Shown here in pieces: positions 8,869-17,466 of a stretch of 64,000 nucleotides of DNA. Below the pieces are notes generated by a model. It did no database searches, had not been told where the DNA came from, and saw only the letters and a program-made list of their open reading frames with translations. Made by a program: the position numbers and the translations under genes. Position 1 is the stretch's first letter; every line of letters starts with the position of its first letter. Origin of the DNA: JAJPHF01 sp035293805 (GTDB lineage Bacteria > Chloroflexota > UBA6077 > JAJPHF01); the NCBI GenBank assembly GCA_035293805.1, contig DATGMD010000019.1, positions 75,853-139,852 of the forward strand, written 5' to 3'.

Positions 8869-8891
8869 TTGGGGGACACCCCCACACCCCC
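8869..8891. repeat. 23-bp GC-rich repeat, copy 1
   Basis: TTGGGGGACACCCCCACAC followed by CCCC. An exact inverted copy occurs at 57728-57750. Here it lies between the methyltransferase stop and the start of the fusion gene. Confidence 0.85.
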
Positions 8892-8906
8892 GCTCGGTTG
8901 GGGGCG

Positions 8907-9761
8907 CTACGCGCTCGCGGCCCCGGCTGCGGCGAGCGGCCGCGCGGCGGGGGCCGCGTCGCGCTGGCACACCATAAAGACGTAGGCCGCCGCCTCACCC
9001 GGATCCTCTTCACAATACCCGACCAGCCGCCGCGCCAGCCACCGTTCCGGGGGCCAGTAGCGCGCCTTGTCGGGCCAGAGCACCCACCGCCCGAACAGCC
9101 GCTTGCTGAGCAGGGTAGGGGCGCCGTAGTAGTGGCTCAGGTCGAAGGCGCGCATGGCGGCGGGGCCGAGGTAGCCGCGCCAGCGCACGACCGGCAGCCC
9201 CGCCGCCGCCATGCGCGCCCGCCACGCCTCGACCGTGTAGGTGTGGTAGCAGTCGGAGATGCGGCGGAAGTAGCCCTCGTAGGCGTCGCCGAGCGCCCCG
9301 AAGCCGACCGCCCGCGGCAGGGTCGCGCCTACCAGGTAGCGCGTGAAGTTGTGGGTCGGCACGGTGCAGACGAACGTGCCGCCGGGGCGCAGCACGCGGT
9401 GGATCTCGCGCAGCACGTCGTCGAGCGGCGGCATGTGCTCGATCGCGCAGTTGCTCATCACGCTGGCGAAGGCGCCGTCCGGGAACGGCAGCGCCGCGGC
9501 GTTCGCCACCATCGTCCGCCGGTAGATGCCGCGCGCCGCGGCCTCGCGCACCTTCGCGGTGTTCAGGTCGAGCCCCGCGTCCACCGGCTCGGCGCGCACG
9601 GTGGCGGCGAAATTCCCGTCGCCGCAGGCCACGTCCAGCAGCGGCCGCGGCAGCTCGACGCCCGCGTACAGGCACGCCTCGGCCGAGCGGATCAGCGCGA
9701 GGTGGACCGGCACCCGGCGCAGGTGCTGCGCCACGAAGTAGGCGGCGTCGCGGCGGATCAT
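8907..9761 (-). CDS. Class I SAM-dependent methyltransferase
   Basis: This 284-residue cytoplasmic methyltransferase has the SAM-binding motif I LLDVACGDGNF at residues 41-51, a post-I acidic region (GLDLNTAKV), motif II/III ALPFPDGAFASVMSNCAIEHM, and HRVLRPGGTFVCTVPT. These match the Methyltransf_11/UbiE-like family. The C-terminal ~120 residues are less typical and Trp/Arg/Tyr-rich. The substrate is unknown. Its position upstream of and co-directional with the GT39/DUF2298 genes suggests modification of a surface sugar or lipid-linked intermediate. Transcription probably starts at the extended -10 at 9957-9965. Confidence 0.85.
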   Translation of the reverse strand: MIRRDAAYFVAQHLRRVPVHLALIRSAEACLYAGVELPRPLLDVACGDGNFAATVRAEPVDAGLDLNTAKVREAAARGIYRRTMVANAAALPFPDGAFASVMSNCAIEHMPPLDDVLREIHRVLRPGGTFVCTVPTHNFTRYLVGATLPRAVGFGALGDAYEGYFRRISDCYHTYTVEAWRARMAAAGLPVVRWRGYLGPAAMRAFDLSHYYGAPTLLSKRLFGRWVLWPDKARYWPPERWLARRLVGYCEEDPGEAAAYVFMVCQRDAAPAARPLAAAGAASA

Positions 9762-9796
9762 GGCATATGCCTCTCGGCGCCTGGCGCTCGGCCGAC

Positions 9797-9835
9797 CTAC
9801 CCCCGGCCCCCTGCCCGAAGGGGAGGGGGAGTGGG
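9797..9835. repeat. Single diverged C-run/G-run palindrome in leader
   Basis: CCCCCGGCCCCCTGCCC-gaa-GGGGAGGGGGAG resembles one half of the palindrome family seen in the DUF2298 genes. It lies in the untranslated leader of the minus-strand methyltransferase gene. Confidence 0.5.
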
Positions 9836-9935
9836 ACGAGGCCGGCGCGCGGGTGGGGAGATCAAGGGGTCCCTTTGCGGCGCGGGAGTGGAGCGCGGCG
9901 CCCGCCGGCGGGGCAGTCGAGCGTCAGGGCCTCTG

Positions 9936-9944
9936 TGCTATCCT
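9936..9944 (+). promoter_or_regulatory. Extended -10 promoter (TGCTATCCT)
   Basis: TGC followed by TATCCT, about 57 bp before the GTG start at 10001. No clear -35 is seen. It overlaps the footprint of the opposing promoter at 9957-9965. Confidence 0.5.
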
Positions 9945-9956
9945 GTTCGGAGCCGA

Positions 9957-9965
9957 ATTATACCA
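9957..9965 (-). promoter_or_regulatory. Extended -10 promoter (TGGTATAAT)
   Basis: On the minus strand TGG precedes a consensus TATAAT. It would drive the methyltransferase at 9761 with a leader of about 190 nt. Its start point falls within a few bases of the start point predicted for the plus-strand promoter, so the two probably compete. Confidence 0.55.
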
Positions 9966-10000
9966 GAGGCCCGGCCCCGCCCTCAGGAAAGTAGCTTCCC

Positions 10001-10756
10001 GTGGACACCGTGCCCGCCGCGCCGGATGCCGGCGCCTACGACGCCGCGTACTATGCCGCGCGCTACCGCTACCACCCGACGTCGATGTACTGGTGGTCGG
10101 TGCGCTACTATGCGCGGCTGGTGCTGCGCCACCTGCCCGCCACCACGAGCGGCCGTCCCCGCGTGCTGGAGATCGGCTGTGGCGTGGGCCACGTGCTGGC
10201 GCGGCTAAGCGGCCGCTGCGCCGTCGTGGGGCTAGACCTGTCGCCCGAGGCGCTGCGGCAGGCGCGCGCCGTAGTGCCGCGCGCCCGGCTGCTGGAGGGC
10301 AGCGCCGACCGCCTCCCGTTCGCCGACGCCTGCTTCGACGCGGTGCTCGCGCGCCACGTGCTGGAGCACCTGCCCCGGCCCGCCGCGGCCATCGCCGAGC
10401 TGCGGCGGGTGCTACGCCCCGGCGGCACGCTGGTCGCCGCGATGCCGAACCCGTCGAGCATCATGCGGCCGGTGAAGGGTGCCGCCTGGGTCGGCTTCCG
10501 CGACCCCACGCACGTCAGCCTGCTCCTGCCGACGGAGTGGCAGCGGCTGTTCGCCGCGGCCGGCTTCCGTGTCCTCGACGAGCACGGCGACGGCCTGTGG
10601 GACGTCCCCTACCTGCCGCTCGTGCCGACGCCTTTGCAGCTCGCGCTGTTCGCGCTGCCCGCCGCCGCCCAGGTGTTAGCCGCCGGCAGCTTCATCCCCA
10701 CGCGCGCCGGCGAGAGCGTCATCTTCGCCTTGCGCGCGGGACCGGGCGGCGCCTGA
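10001..10756 (+). CDS. Class I SAM-dependent methyltransferase
   Basis: This 251-residue protein carries VLEIGCGVGHVLA at residues 55-67 (motif I), VGLDLSPEAL (ribose-binding acidic residue), ADRLPFADACFDAVLARHVLEHL, and RRVLRPGGTLVAAMPNPSS, a standard Methyltransf_11 fold. The N-terminus (AAYYAARYRYHPTSMYWW) is aromatic-rich, as in methyltransferases linked to polysaccharide or lipid glycan clusters. The start is GTG at 10001, preceded by AGGAAAG. It ends 12 bp from the convergent flippase-like gene. The substrate is unknown; a role in modifying glycan products of the neighbouring GT39 proteins is inferred. Confidence 0.85.
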   Translation: MDTVPAAPDAGAYDAAYYAARYRYHPTSMYWWSVRYYARLVLRHLPATTSGRPRVLEIGCGVGHVLARLSGRCAVVGLDLSPEALRQARAVVPRARLLEGSADRLPFADACFDAVLARHVLEHLPRPAAAIAELRRVLRPGGTLVAAMPNPSSIMRPVKGAAWVGFRDPTHVSLLLPTEWQRLFAAAGFRVLDEHGDGLWDVPYLPLVPTPLQLALFALPAAAQVLAAGSFIPTRAGESVIFALRAGPGGA

Positions 10757-10768
10757 GCGCGCCGCGGC

Positions 10769-11830
10769 CTACCTCGAGCCGTCGGGCGGCGCGGAGACCG
10801 CTACCAGCTCCGGCGCTCGGGCCGTGGCGTCGTCAGTCTCACTCGCCGCCTCGCCGGCGCGCTGGCCCGGCCACAGGTCGCCCCAGCGATAGCCGCCGCG
10901 CCACACGAACCAGAGGCCGACGGCGATGAACGCGCCGTAGACGATCGTGTGGAGCGCCAGCGCGTAGCCCAGTGCCCGGTTGGCGTCCAGGCCATACGCG
11001 GTCACCGCGAACACGCTGAGCCCCTCGAACACGCCGACGTAGCCCGGCGCCGAGGGGACCACCATGCCGAGGTTGGTCACGACCATCTGGAAGACCGCCG
11101 CGGCCACGGGCACCGGCAGGTCGAAGGCGCGCATCGCGGCGTAGTTCACCAGCGCCGACAGTCCCCAGTTCGCCGCCGACCAGAAGACGAGTGCGGGCAG
11201 CAGGCGTCGGTAGCGCAGGACGGCGAGCGCATCGAGGAAGGGGCCGACGAGCGTGACCAGGTTCCAGCGCCGCGTCCCGGGCAGGTGAAGCTGCGCCCGC
11301 GCGAGGAGCGCCAGGATCATCGGGTGCGGTACCGCCGCCAGCGCGACCAGTCCCGCCAGTGGCAGCAGGCCCAGCGCGGCGAGCGCCGGGCCGGGCACCG
11401 CGAGCGGCGGCAGCAGCCCGAACACGGCCAGCCCGGCCAGGAACACCAGGATGGTCGCCACGTCCAGCACTTTCTCGACGAGAATTGTGCCGATCGACTG
11501 GGGGAAGCTCACCGGCTCGGTCTTGCCGATTAGGTAGGCGCGCACCAGCTCGCCCAGCCGCATTGGCACGAGCGACAGCACCATGTAGCCGATGAACAGC
11601 GCCGCCGTGAGGTTGCGGAGGCGCAGGCCCGTCGTGGGGTAGTAGAGCAGGCCCCAGCGGTAGACCTTGGTGAACATGGTCACGCCGAGGATGGCGAGCG
11701 CCGCGAGCAGCCACAGCGGATCGGCCCGCGTGAGGGCCGTCCAGGCGAGGCCCAGGTTGATCTGGCTGAGCAGGGCCGCGATGCAGCCGGCGCTGATCGC
11801 CACTCCCACGAGAATCCGCAGATATGCCAT
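10769..11830 (-). CDS. LPG-synthase-TM / UPF0104 flippase-like membrane protein
   Basis: This 353-residue protein has about eight membrane helices. Hallmarks are MFTKVYRWGLLYYPTTG, LSLVPMRLGELVRAYLIG (the conserved PxRxGEhhR motif), a FPQSIGTILVEKVLDV stretch, and a late TNLGMVVPSAPGYVGVFEG. This matches the lysylphosphatidylglycerol synthase transmembrane region (UPF0104) found alone, which is often annotated as flippase-like and co-occurs with glycosyltransferases. It lacks the soluble aminoacyl-transfer domain of MprF, so lipid aminoacylation is unlikely. The ATG is preceded by GGGAGG, and an extended -10 (TGCTATAAT) lies just upstream. The C-terminal ~30 residues are a soluble tail. Confidence 0.85.
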   Translation of the reverse strand: MAYLRILVGVAISAGCIAALLSQINLGLAWTALTRADPLWLLAALAILGVTMFTKVYRWGLLYYPTTGLRLRNLTAALFIGYMVLSLVPMRLGELVRAYLIGKTEPVSFPQSIGTILVEKVLDVATILVFLAGLAVFGLLPPLAVPGPALAALGLLPLAGLVALAAVPHPMILALLARAQLHLPGTRRWNLVTLVGPFLDALAVLRYRRLLPALVFWSAANWGLSALVNYAAMRAFDLPVPVAAAVFQMVVTNLGMVVPSAPGYVGVFEGLSVFAVTAYGLDANRALGYALALHTIVYGAFIAVGLWFVWRGGYRWGDLWPGQRAGEAASETDDATARAPELVAVSAPPDGSR

Positions 11831-11857
11831 AGGCCTCCCTTCGCCGCTGGGCGGGCG

Positions 11858-11866
11858 ATTATAGCA
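11858..11866 (-). promoter_or_regulatory. Extended -10 promoter (TGCTATAAT)
   Basis: Perfect TGC plus TATAAT on the minus strand, about 21 nt before the flippase-like start codon (counted from the expected +1). No -35 match is visible. Confidence 0.65.
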
Positions 11867-12056
11867 GACCCCTCGCGCCTCCCGACCCCGGCCGTGCAGC
11901 GCGAGGCCCGACGCGGCTTCGTTTTACTTCCGGCGAGCCGTGCCGGTAGAATTAGCCCCGAATCGGCAGCATTGACCGTTGTGCCCGGCGCGATCCGCGG
12001 CCCGCCGCCCGTTTTGTGGCTGCCGCTCGGCGCGAATCGATCAGGTTAGGGACGCC

Positions 12057-15000
12057 ATGCCTTGCTCGGCGTGCGGCTGGGACAATCCCGCGAACAGCCG
12101 CTTCTGCAACCAGTGCGGCGCCGCGCAGCCGTCCGTCGTGCTGATTGCGCCCGGGGCTGCCGTGCCCACGGCGGCCGCGCGCGTCGCCTCTGCGGCCCCC
12201 GCCGATCCGCCGCGGGCGACTACCAGCGTCGAGGAGGAGCTGCGCCGGCTGGCCGAGCGCGTCGCGCGGCTAGAGCGACGCCTGCCCATCGACGGCCTCC
12301 CGCCGGTCGTTGCTCGCCCGCCGTCCACCTCTCGGCTTCCGGCCCTCGGCGCCCTGCTGGCCCCCGACTGGCACGCCGTCCGAGCCGCCGCCCGGCCGCT
12401 GCCGGCCGGCGCCGCGCGCTGGCTCGTCGCGCTGGCGGCGGTGGCGGCGCTGCTGGCCGCGTGGCTGCTTGGCCCCTTCCTCTGGAGCGCGCTCCTGCCC
12501 CAGCTGCGGGCCTGGCTGAACCAGCGCCCCCTGCCCGTCGCCATTGCCCTCGCGGGGGGGCTGCTCGCCGTGTTGAGCGCGGGCGCGCTCGTGCGCGGCA
12601 TCCCCGCCTGCCCCGCCCCCGCCGCGAGCGCGGAGCGCCTGGGCGGCGGTCGGCGGCGCCCGGTGGCCTTCCTCTGGACGCCCGGCGGGGTCGTGCTCGC
12701 GCTGGGGCTCGCGGCGGTGGGCCAGGGCTTGCTACTCGCCCATCAGGATGCGGCGGGGGTGGCGTGCTATCTCGCGGCGGGCGCGCTCGCCTGGTGGCGG
12801 GCCCGCGCGGACTCCTTGCTTGGCCCTTCGAGCGTACTGCAGTGGACGATCCGCCACGAGCGCTTGCTGCTCGTCTTGGTGCTGGCGGTCGGCGCCTTCC
12901 TGCACCTGGTCCGCCTCGGCACCTATCCCATGGGCTACGAGGGCGACGAGGACAAGTGGACCCACTCCGTTGCTCAGTACATGCTGGCTGGCGAGCACAC
13001 CGCCTGGCCAGCCAACGCCTTCTTCGACTACGCGCCGTTGTCGTTCCTCTACCTGGCGCCGATCTTTCACCTCTTTGGCCCTAGCATCTTCGTCGCGCGG
13101 GTCGTCGTGGCAGCGCTGGGGCTGGGCGCCACGGTGCTGTTCTACCTATTCGCGCGTCGTGCGCTGAGCGTGCCGGTGGCCTTGCTTGCCACGCTGGTAA
13201 TGGGCGTCTCCATCGCGGACCTCAGCGCGAGTCGCATGGCGAACGTGGAGTCACACCTGAAGTTCTGGGCGGTTCTCGCCGCCCTCACCGCCGCCTGCGC
13301 CGCGGACGCCGCTGTCCGCTCCCGCCCGGTCCGGTCCGCCGTCAGCGTGGGCCAGCCGTCGCCCCCCAGGTCGCCGGCCAGCGACCCGGCCCGTATGGCG
13401 GTCTCGGACGTCGCGGCCGCGGCGCTATTTGGCCTCGCCGGCCTCGCCGTCGTCGGCGGGCTATTTACGTATGACATCTTCCCCCCGATGTCCGCGGTCA
13501 CCGGGCTGTACCTCGGCCTGACGCTGTTGCTCGCCCTGGTCCGTCAGCCGCGCGCGTGGCGCCGCTATCTGCTGTACGGGGTCGCCTTCGCGGTGCCTAT
13601 CCTCGTCGCCGCGCCGCGGGTACTGATGGGACTGCACTTGCGGCAGGGTGTGTTCACCGGCTTTCTGCCCTATTGGGGCCAGAACCTGATTCCCTCGCCG
13701 CATAACGTCGCCCAGGTGCTGCAATACGTCGGCACGAACCTAGACTACCTGCTACGCAGCCTCTTCATCCGTCAGTATTACGGCGACTTCCTGCTCAATC
13801 GCGATGGCCCGTTCGAAAACGCCGCCCTGCTCCCCTTTCTGGTGCTCGGCCTCGCTTGGCTACTTGCGCGCCTGCGAACACGCCACAACCTGCTGATTGC
13901 GCTCTGGCTCGTTCTGCTGTTCCTCCCGACACCTTTGCTGATCGGTGCCGTCTGGTTTCGCGTGGTGTACCCCGGCTTTCCCGCGCTCTACCTATGTGTC
14001 GCGATCGGCCTGTGGTGGGTCTATACGGCGCTGGCGGCGAGCGTGCCCCGCGCCTGGCAACCCGGGCTGGCCACGCTGTTGGTCGGGTTCCTCGGTATCG
14101 TTACCGTCTTCAACGGGTACATCTACTTTCACGAGGTCGACGACTTCGAGGACCGCCTCCACCGGCGCGCGTTGAGCGACGAGATCGCGGCGGCAATCGG
14201 CCCCGGGAAGTTCCTCTTTCTGGCCTACCAGCCGGATCGGGCCGACTTCATCGACGTCGAGCGCGAGCCCAACCGGCTGGCCGTGTGGCAGCGGGCGCCG
14301 GTCGGTCACGAGGACGCGGCCTATCGGCAGGTTCCCTATGCCGACTTGCTGCCCAGCATCTTCCGGCTGGGAAGTCAGTATCAAGCGGTCACGGTCATCG
14401 CGGCCGGTCCCCAGTACGAGCTAGGCGGCGACCGCCGTGAGGCCCTGAACGCGCTCGAGCGCTGCTTTCCGGGTACCACCACGGAGACCGGCCGCTACGA
14501 GGTGATCTACACGCTGCCCGGGACGGCTCTGGCCAACCCCGCCTGTACCCTGGATGGGCGCGCGGCGCTGCTCGCCCCGGCGGCGGGCGCGACACTGCCG
14601 AGCGGTACCCCGGTTGGGCTCGCGTGGCGGCGCGCGGCGGGCGTTGCGCGGGAATTCGCCGTCGAGGTGCAGCGGCGCAACGACGCCGTGCTCCGCGTCG
14701 ACGCCACGGGCTTCCAGGGGCCGGGATGGGCCACGGACACGCGCTTTCTCGACGGCTTCAGCGGGCCGGGGTTCCTGCTGGACCTCTCCTATCAGTCCGG
14801 GCCCGCGACCGACGTCGTGGACGTGCCGGCGGCCGGCGCCTACGAGGTCTGGGTCCGAGCCGCCCGCCGCGTGGACGACGACACCCATGTCTACCTGGAC
14901 GCGGGTGACGGGCCGCGCGAGTTCGCCCGCGCCGGCACGACCCGCCTCAACGAGTGGGTGTGGGAGTCGCTCGGGACGGTGGACCTGCCGGCCGGCTCGC

Positions 15001-15293
15001 GCCGGCTGACGCTCACGAAAGACTACGGCACGGCGCCGCACATGGCCATGTTCGTCGACAAGATCATCCTGTCGCGCGACCTCACGTTCCAGCCTGACGA
15101 CCGCTCGGAGTGGGACACCGTGCTCGACGCGACCGTCCCCGCGTCGGACGGCGACGAATACCGCGGCCCCGCCCCCCTGCTCGACGCCGGCCGCTACCGC
15201 TGGCGCGTGCAGATGCGGGACGGCGATCGCTTGATCGACCACTTGGGCCATACTGGCTTATGGACGCCGTATCAGGAGTTCAGCGTCCGCTAG
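12057..15293 (+). CDS. GT39-type membrane protein with N-terminal zinc ribbon and C-terminal beta domains
   Basis: 1078 residues. The start is ATG 12057, with GGTTAGGGA just upstream. Residues 3-20 form a zinc ribbon (C3-x2-C6 ... C17-x2-C20). A linker with a short coiled region (RRLAERVARLERRL) follows, then membrane helices from about 125. The GT39-like core begins near 280 with RLGTYPMGYEGDEDKWTHS; the GDED acidic residues sit in the first periplasmic loop. More than ten helices follow. From about residue 820 the protein is soluble: an Ig/FN3-like stretch (LLAPAAGATLPSGTPVGLAW), then a carbohydrate-binding-like beta-sandwich (YEVWVRAARR, GSRRLTLTKDYG). It probably transfers a sugar at the outer membrane face. 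The cytosolic ribbon could bind a partner. It lies 69 bp upstream of another GT39 gene. Confidence 0.85.
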   Translation: MPCSACGWDNPANSRFCNQCGAAQPSVVLIAPGAAVPTAAARVASAAPADPPRATTSVEEELRRLAERVARLERRLPIDGLPPVVARPPSTSRLPALGALLAPDWHAVRAAARPLPAGAARWLVALAAVAALLAAWLLGPFLWSALLPQLRAWLNQRPLPVAIALAGGLLAVLSAGALVRGIPACPAPAASAERLGGGRRRPVAFLWTPGGVVLALGLAAVGQGLLLAHQDAAGVACYLAAGALAWWRARADSLLGPSSVLQWTIRHERLLLVLVLAVGAFLHLVRLGTYPMGYEGDEDKWTHSVAQYMLAGEHTAWPANAFFDYAPLSFLYLAPIFHLFGPSIFVARVVVAALGLGATVLFYLFARRALSVPVALLATLVMGVSIADLSASRMANVESHLKFWAVLAALTAACAADAAVRSRPVRSAVSVGQPSPPRSPASDPARMAVSDVAAAALFGLAGLAVVGGLFTYDIFPPMSAVTGLYLGLTLLLALVRQPRAWRRYLLYGVAFAVPILVAAPRVLMGLHLRQGVFTGFLPYWGQNLIPSPHNVAQVLQYVGTNLDYLLRSLFIRQYYGDFLLNRDGPFENAALLPFLVLGLAWLLARLRTRHNLLIALWLVLLFLPTPLLIGAVWFRVVYPGFPALYLCVAIGLWWVYTALAASVPRAWQPGLATLLVGFLGIVTVFNGYIYFHEVDDFEDRLHRRALSDEIAAAIGPGKFLFLAYQPDRADFIDVEREPNRLAVWQRAPVGHEDAAYRQVPYADLLPSIFRLGSQYQAVTVIAAGPQYELGGDRREALNALERCFPGTTTETGRYEVIYTLPGTALANPACTLDGRAALLAPAAGATLPSGTPVGLAWRRAAGVAREFAVEVQRRNDAVLRVDATGFQGPGWATDTRFLDGFSGPGFLLDLSYQSGPATDVVDVPAAGAYEVWVRAARRVDDDTHVYLDAGDGPREFARAGTTRLNEWVWESLGTVDLPAGSRRLTLTKDYGTAPHMAMFVDKIILSRDLTFQPDDRSEWDTVLDATVPASDGDEYRGPAPLLDAGRYRWRVQMRDGDRLIDHLGHTGLWTPYQEFSVR

Positions 15294-15362
15294 TCGCTCG
15301 TCACGCCACCGGCGCGGCGGCTTGCGCCGCGCCACAATCCATCCCGCGCGGAGAAGACGCGC

Positions 15363-17288
15363 ATGCCTGGCACCAACCGCGCCGCTCTCTACCAGCTAGT
15401 CTCAACCGCCCTGGCGCCGCTCCTGCTACTGTTCGGCATCGTGATTCTGTATCTGGCCTGGTCGCTTGTCGAGGCCGGGCCGGCGTTGCCTGCCCTGCTC
15501 GCGCTCGCTGGGGCGGGCGCCGCGCTCGTCGCCGCCCTCAAGCTCCAGGCCGTCGCGGTCGGCGTCGCGCCCGACGCCCCCGCGGGCGCGAGCGCGGCGC
15601 CGACGCCTTCGGCGGTGGCCGCAGAGGCGCCCCCGCGTGCTGAGTCCGCGGGGGCGCCCGCGCTCCCGTTCCGGCTGGCGCTGCCCGAGGCCAGCGCGGC
15701 CCCGGCTCCGCCGCTGCGGTCCCACGGTTCGGCGGCGGCCTCGCTCCCCGCGGCGCCCGTCGCCGAGTCGCTCGCGCGCGCGCGATGGCTCCGCGCGCTG
15801 CTAGTAGCGTTCGCCATCACGGCCGCGTTGACGTTTCGGCTGGTCGCGCTCGACGACCTGCCGGGCGAGTTCTTCGGCGACATCGCGACCATCTACGAGT
15901 CCGTGGACACCGTGCTCAAGGGCCACTGGCCGACGACCTTCGAGCAGAGCAACGGCCCGCTCTACGGCTACGTCATCGCGCCCGTTATCGCTGTCGTCGG
16001 TCAGCAAGGCTTCCTGCCGTACAAGCTCGCCTCCGTCGTGGTGGGGCTGCTCGGCATCCTCTTGACGTTCTTCGTCGTCCGCGAGCTGGTAGGGACGGAT
16101 CTCGCGCTCATCGCTAGCGTCGTCCTGTCCGCCAGCTCGTGGGACGTTACCTTCAGCCGGCTCGGGAACTCGCAGATTCTCTCGCCCACGCTCGTCGCGG
16201 CCAGCCTGCTCTTGCTAGTCCTGGGCATCAAGCGCCAGGACTTCCGGCTGATCGTCGCGGGCCTAGCGGTGTCCACGCTGAGCTACTACGGCTATGCGCC
16301 CCTGCTCGTGCTACCAGGCGCCTACGTCCTGGCCGCCGCATTTTATGTGAACCGCCGCCAGCTCGCGGCGCTCGTCGCCTTCGCCGCCCTGCTCACCGTG
16401 CCGTTCCTGCTCGTCATCTGGCGGCAGCAGGACATCTTCATTGCCGGCTCGGGCTACATCGGCAGCAAGCTGCTCACGCAGCAGAACCTGGTCGAGAAGA
16501 TCGCCGCTAACGTCTGGCGCTCGCTCCTGATGTTTCACGTTCGAGGCGACGCGATCTTCCGCGTCAACTCGCCGGGCATGCCGCAGCTTGATCTGCTGAG
16601 CGGCCTCTTCCTGCTCGTCGGCGTCGTCTACTGGCTGCGCGCGCCGCAGCGCCGCTGGCTGCCGCTGCTGCTCGTGCCCTTCATCATCCTCCAGGCGCCG
16701 GCGAATCTGGTCCTGAACGAGGTGATGCCCACGCCCTCGGCGTCGCGGAGCATCGGCATCCTGCCGATCGTCGCCGCCGTCATCGCGGGCGGCATCTGGG
16801 AGGTCGCCCGTCGCATCCGCGACGAGCGCGTGCGGCGCCCGGCCTTCGTCGTCGTGGTCCTCTGCCTCATCGGCTGGCTCAACTGGCAGCGGTATTTCGT
16901 CGCCTACGCCAGCGCGCTGCCGGAGCAGAACAGCCCGTACGGGAAGATCATCGCGGCCTACCTCGATACCCTGCCCGCGGACGCGACGGTCGTGCTGTAC
17001 TCGTGCTGCTGGGCCGGGGCCGGCCAGCCGGAGCCGAAGGGCATCCTCTACGTTGTCCAGCACCCGCGCCCCTTCCGGATCGTTGAGCGCGGCCGGTTCA
17101 CCTGCGCCGCGCTCAACCTGCCCGGCCCGGTTGACGTGATCTGGGACCCGCGCGACGACGGCCCGGTCCCGCCGCCGTCGTGCTACCCCGGGGCGCAGGT
17201 GCGGGTCCACTACGACGCGCGCGGGCAGCCGGTCTTCAAGGACTTCTACATCGCCCGCGACGCGGCCGCCAGCGCCGCGCCCCACTGA
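15363..17288 (+). CDS. GT39-type membrane glycosyltransferase
   Basis: This 641-residue protein begins with two helices (LLLLFGIVILYLAWSLV), then an Ala/Pro-rich cytosolic linker (residues ~65-140), then the polytopic core starting ALTFRLVALDDLPGEFFGD. The acidic residues near 165-172 correspond to the first-loop catalytic or metal region of GT39/ArnT-like proteins. About ten helices follow, then a short soluble tail with TVVLYSCCWAG. The likely donor is a polyprenyl-phosphate sugar; the acceptor is unknown. It is in tandem with the zinc-ribbon GT39 gene and probably co-transcribed with it. The stop codon directly adjoins a 105-bp palindromic repeat element that may terminate the transcript. 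Confidence 0.83.
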   Translation: MPGTNRAALYQLVSTALAPLLLLFGIVILYLAWSLVEAGPALPALLALAGAGAALVAALKLQAVAVGVAPDAPAGASAAPTPSAVAAEAPPRAESAGAPALPFRLALPEASAAPAPPLRSHGSAAASLPAAPVAESLARARWLRALLVAFAITAALTFRLVALDDLPGEFFGDIATIYESVDTVLKGHWPTTFEQSNGPLYGYVIAPVIAVVGQQGFLPYKLASVVVGLLGILLTFFVVRELVGTDLALIASVVLSASSWDVTFSRLGNSQILSPTLVAASLLLLVLGIKRQDFRLIVAGLAVSTLSYYGYAPLLVLPGAYVLAAAFYVNRRQLAALVAFAALLTVPFLLVIWRQQDIFIAGSGYIGSKLLTQQNLVEKIAANVWRSLLMFHVRGDAIFRVNSPGMPQLDLLSGLFLLVGVVYWLRAPQRRWLPLLLVPFIILQAPANLVLNEVMPTPSASRSIGILPIVAAVIAGGIWEVARRIRDERVRRPAFVVVVLCLIGWLNWQRYFVAYASALPEQNSPYGKIIAAYLDTLPADATVVLYSCCWAGAGQPEPKGILYVVQHPRPFRIVERGRFTCAALNLPGPVDVIWDPRDDGPVPPPSCYPGAQVRVHYDARGQPVFKDFYIARDAAASAAPH

Positions 17289-17391
17289 TATCGAATCCGC
17301 CGGTGGAGTTCCCTTACTCCCTCTCCCCCTGGGAGAGGGTTGGGGTGAGGGCGCGTCTCGGCAGGCGAACCCCCGGGCCGGATCCGGTATG
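17287..17391. repeat. 105-bp MITE-like palindromic element, copy 1
   Basis: The element starts at the stop codon of the GT39 gene and ends with CCGGATCCGGTATG. Its ends are imperfect inverted repeats (GATATCGAATCCGCCGG versus CATACCGGATCCGGCC on the other strand). Its centre is the CCCTCTCCCCCTGGGAGAGGG palindrome. A copy of the same length is at 63186-63290. No ORF is present, so it could only move in trans. Confidence 0.7.
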
Positions 17392-17466
17392 CCCCCCGTC
17401 GCCTGCCGCAAACGGGGCCACGGTCCCGGCGCCCGCGTATCATCCCGGTGAGACGCTGGAGGTGGC

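Noticed and set aside
10769..11830. Calling the UPF0104 protein MprF
   Set aside because: It lacks the soluble aminoacyl-tRNA-dependent synthase domain; only the membrane region is present.
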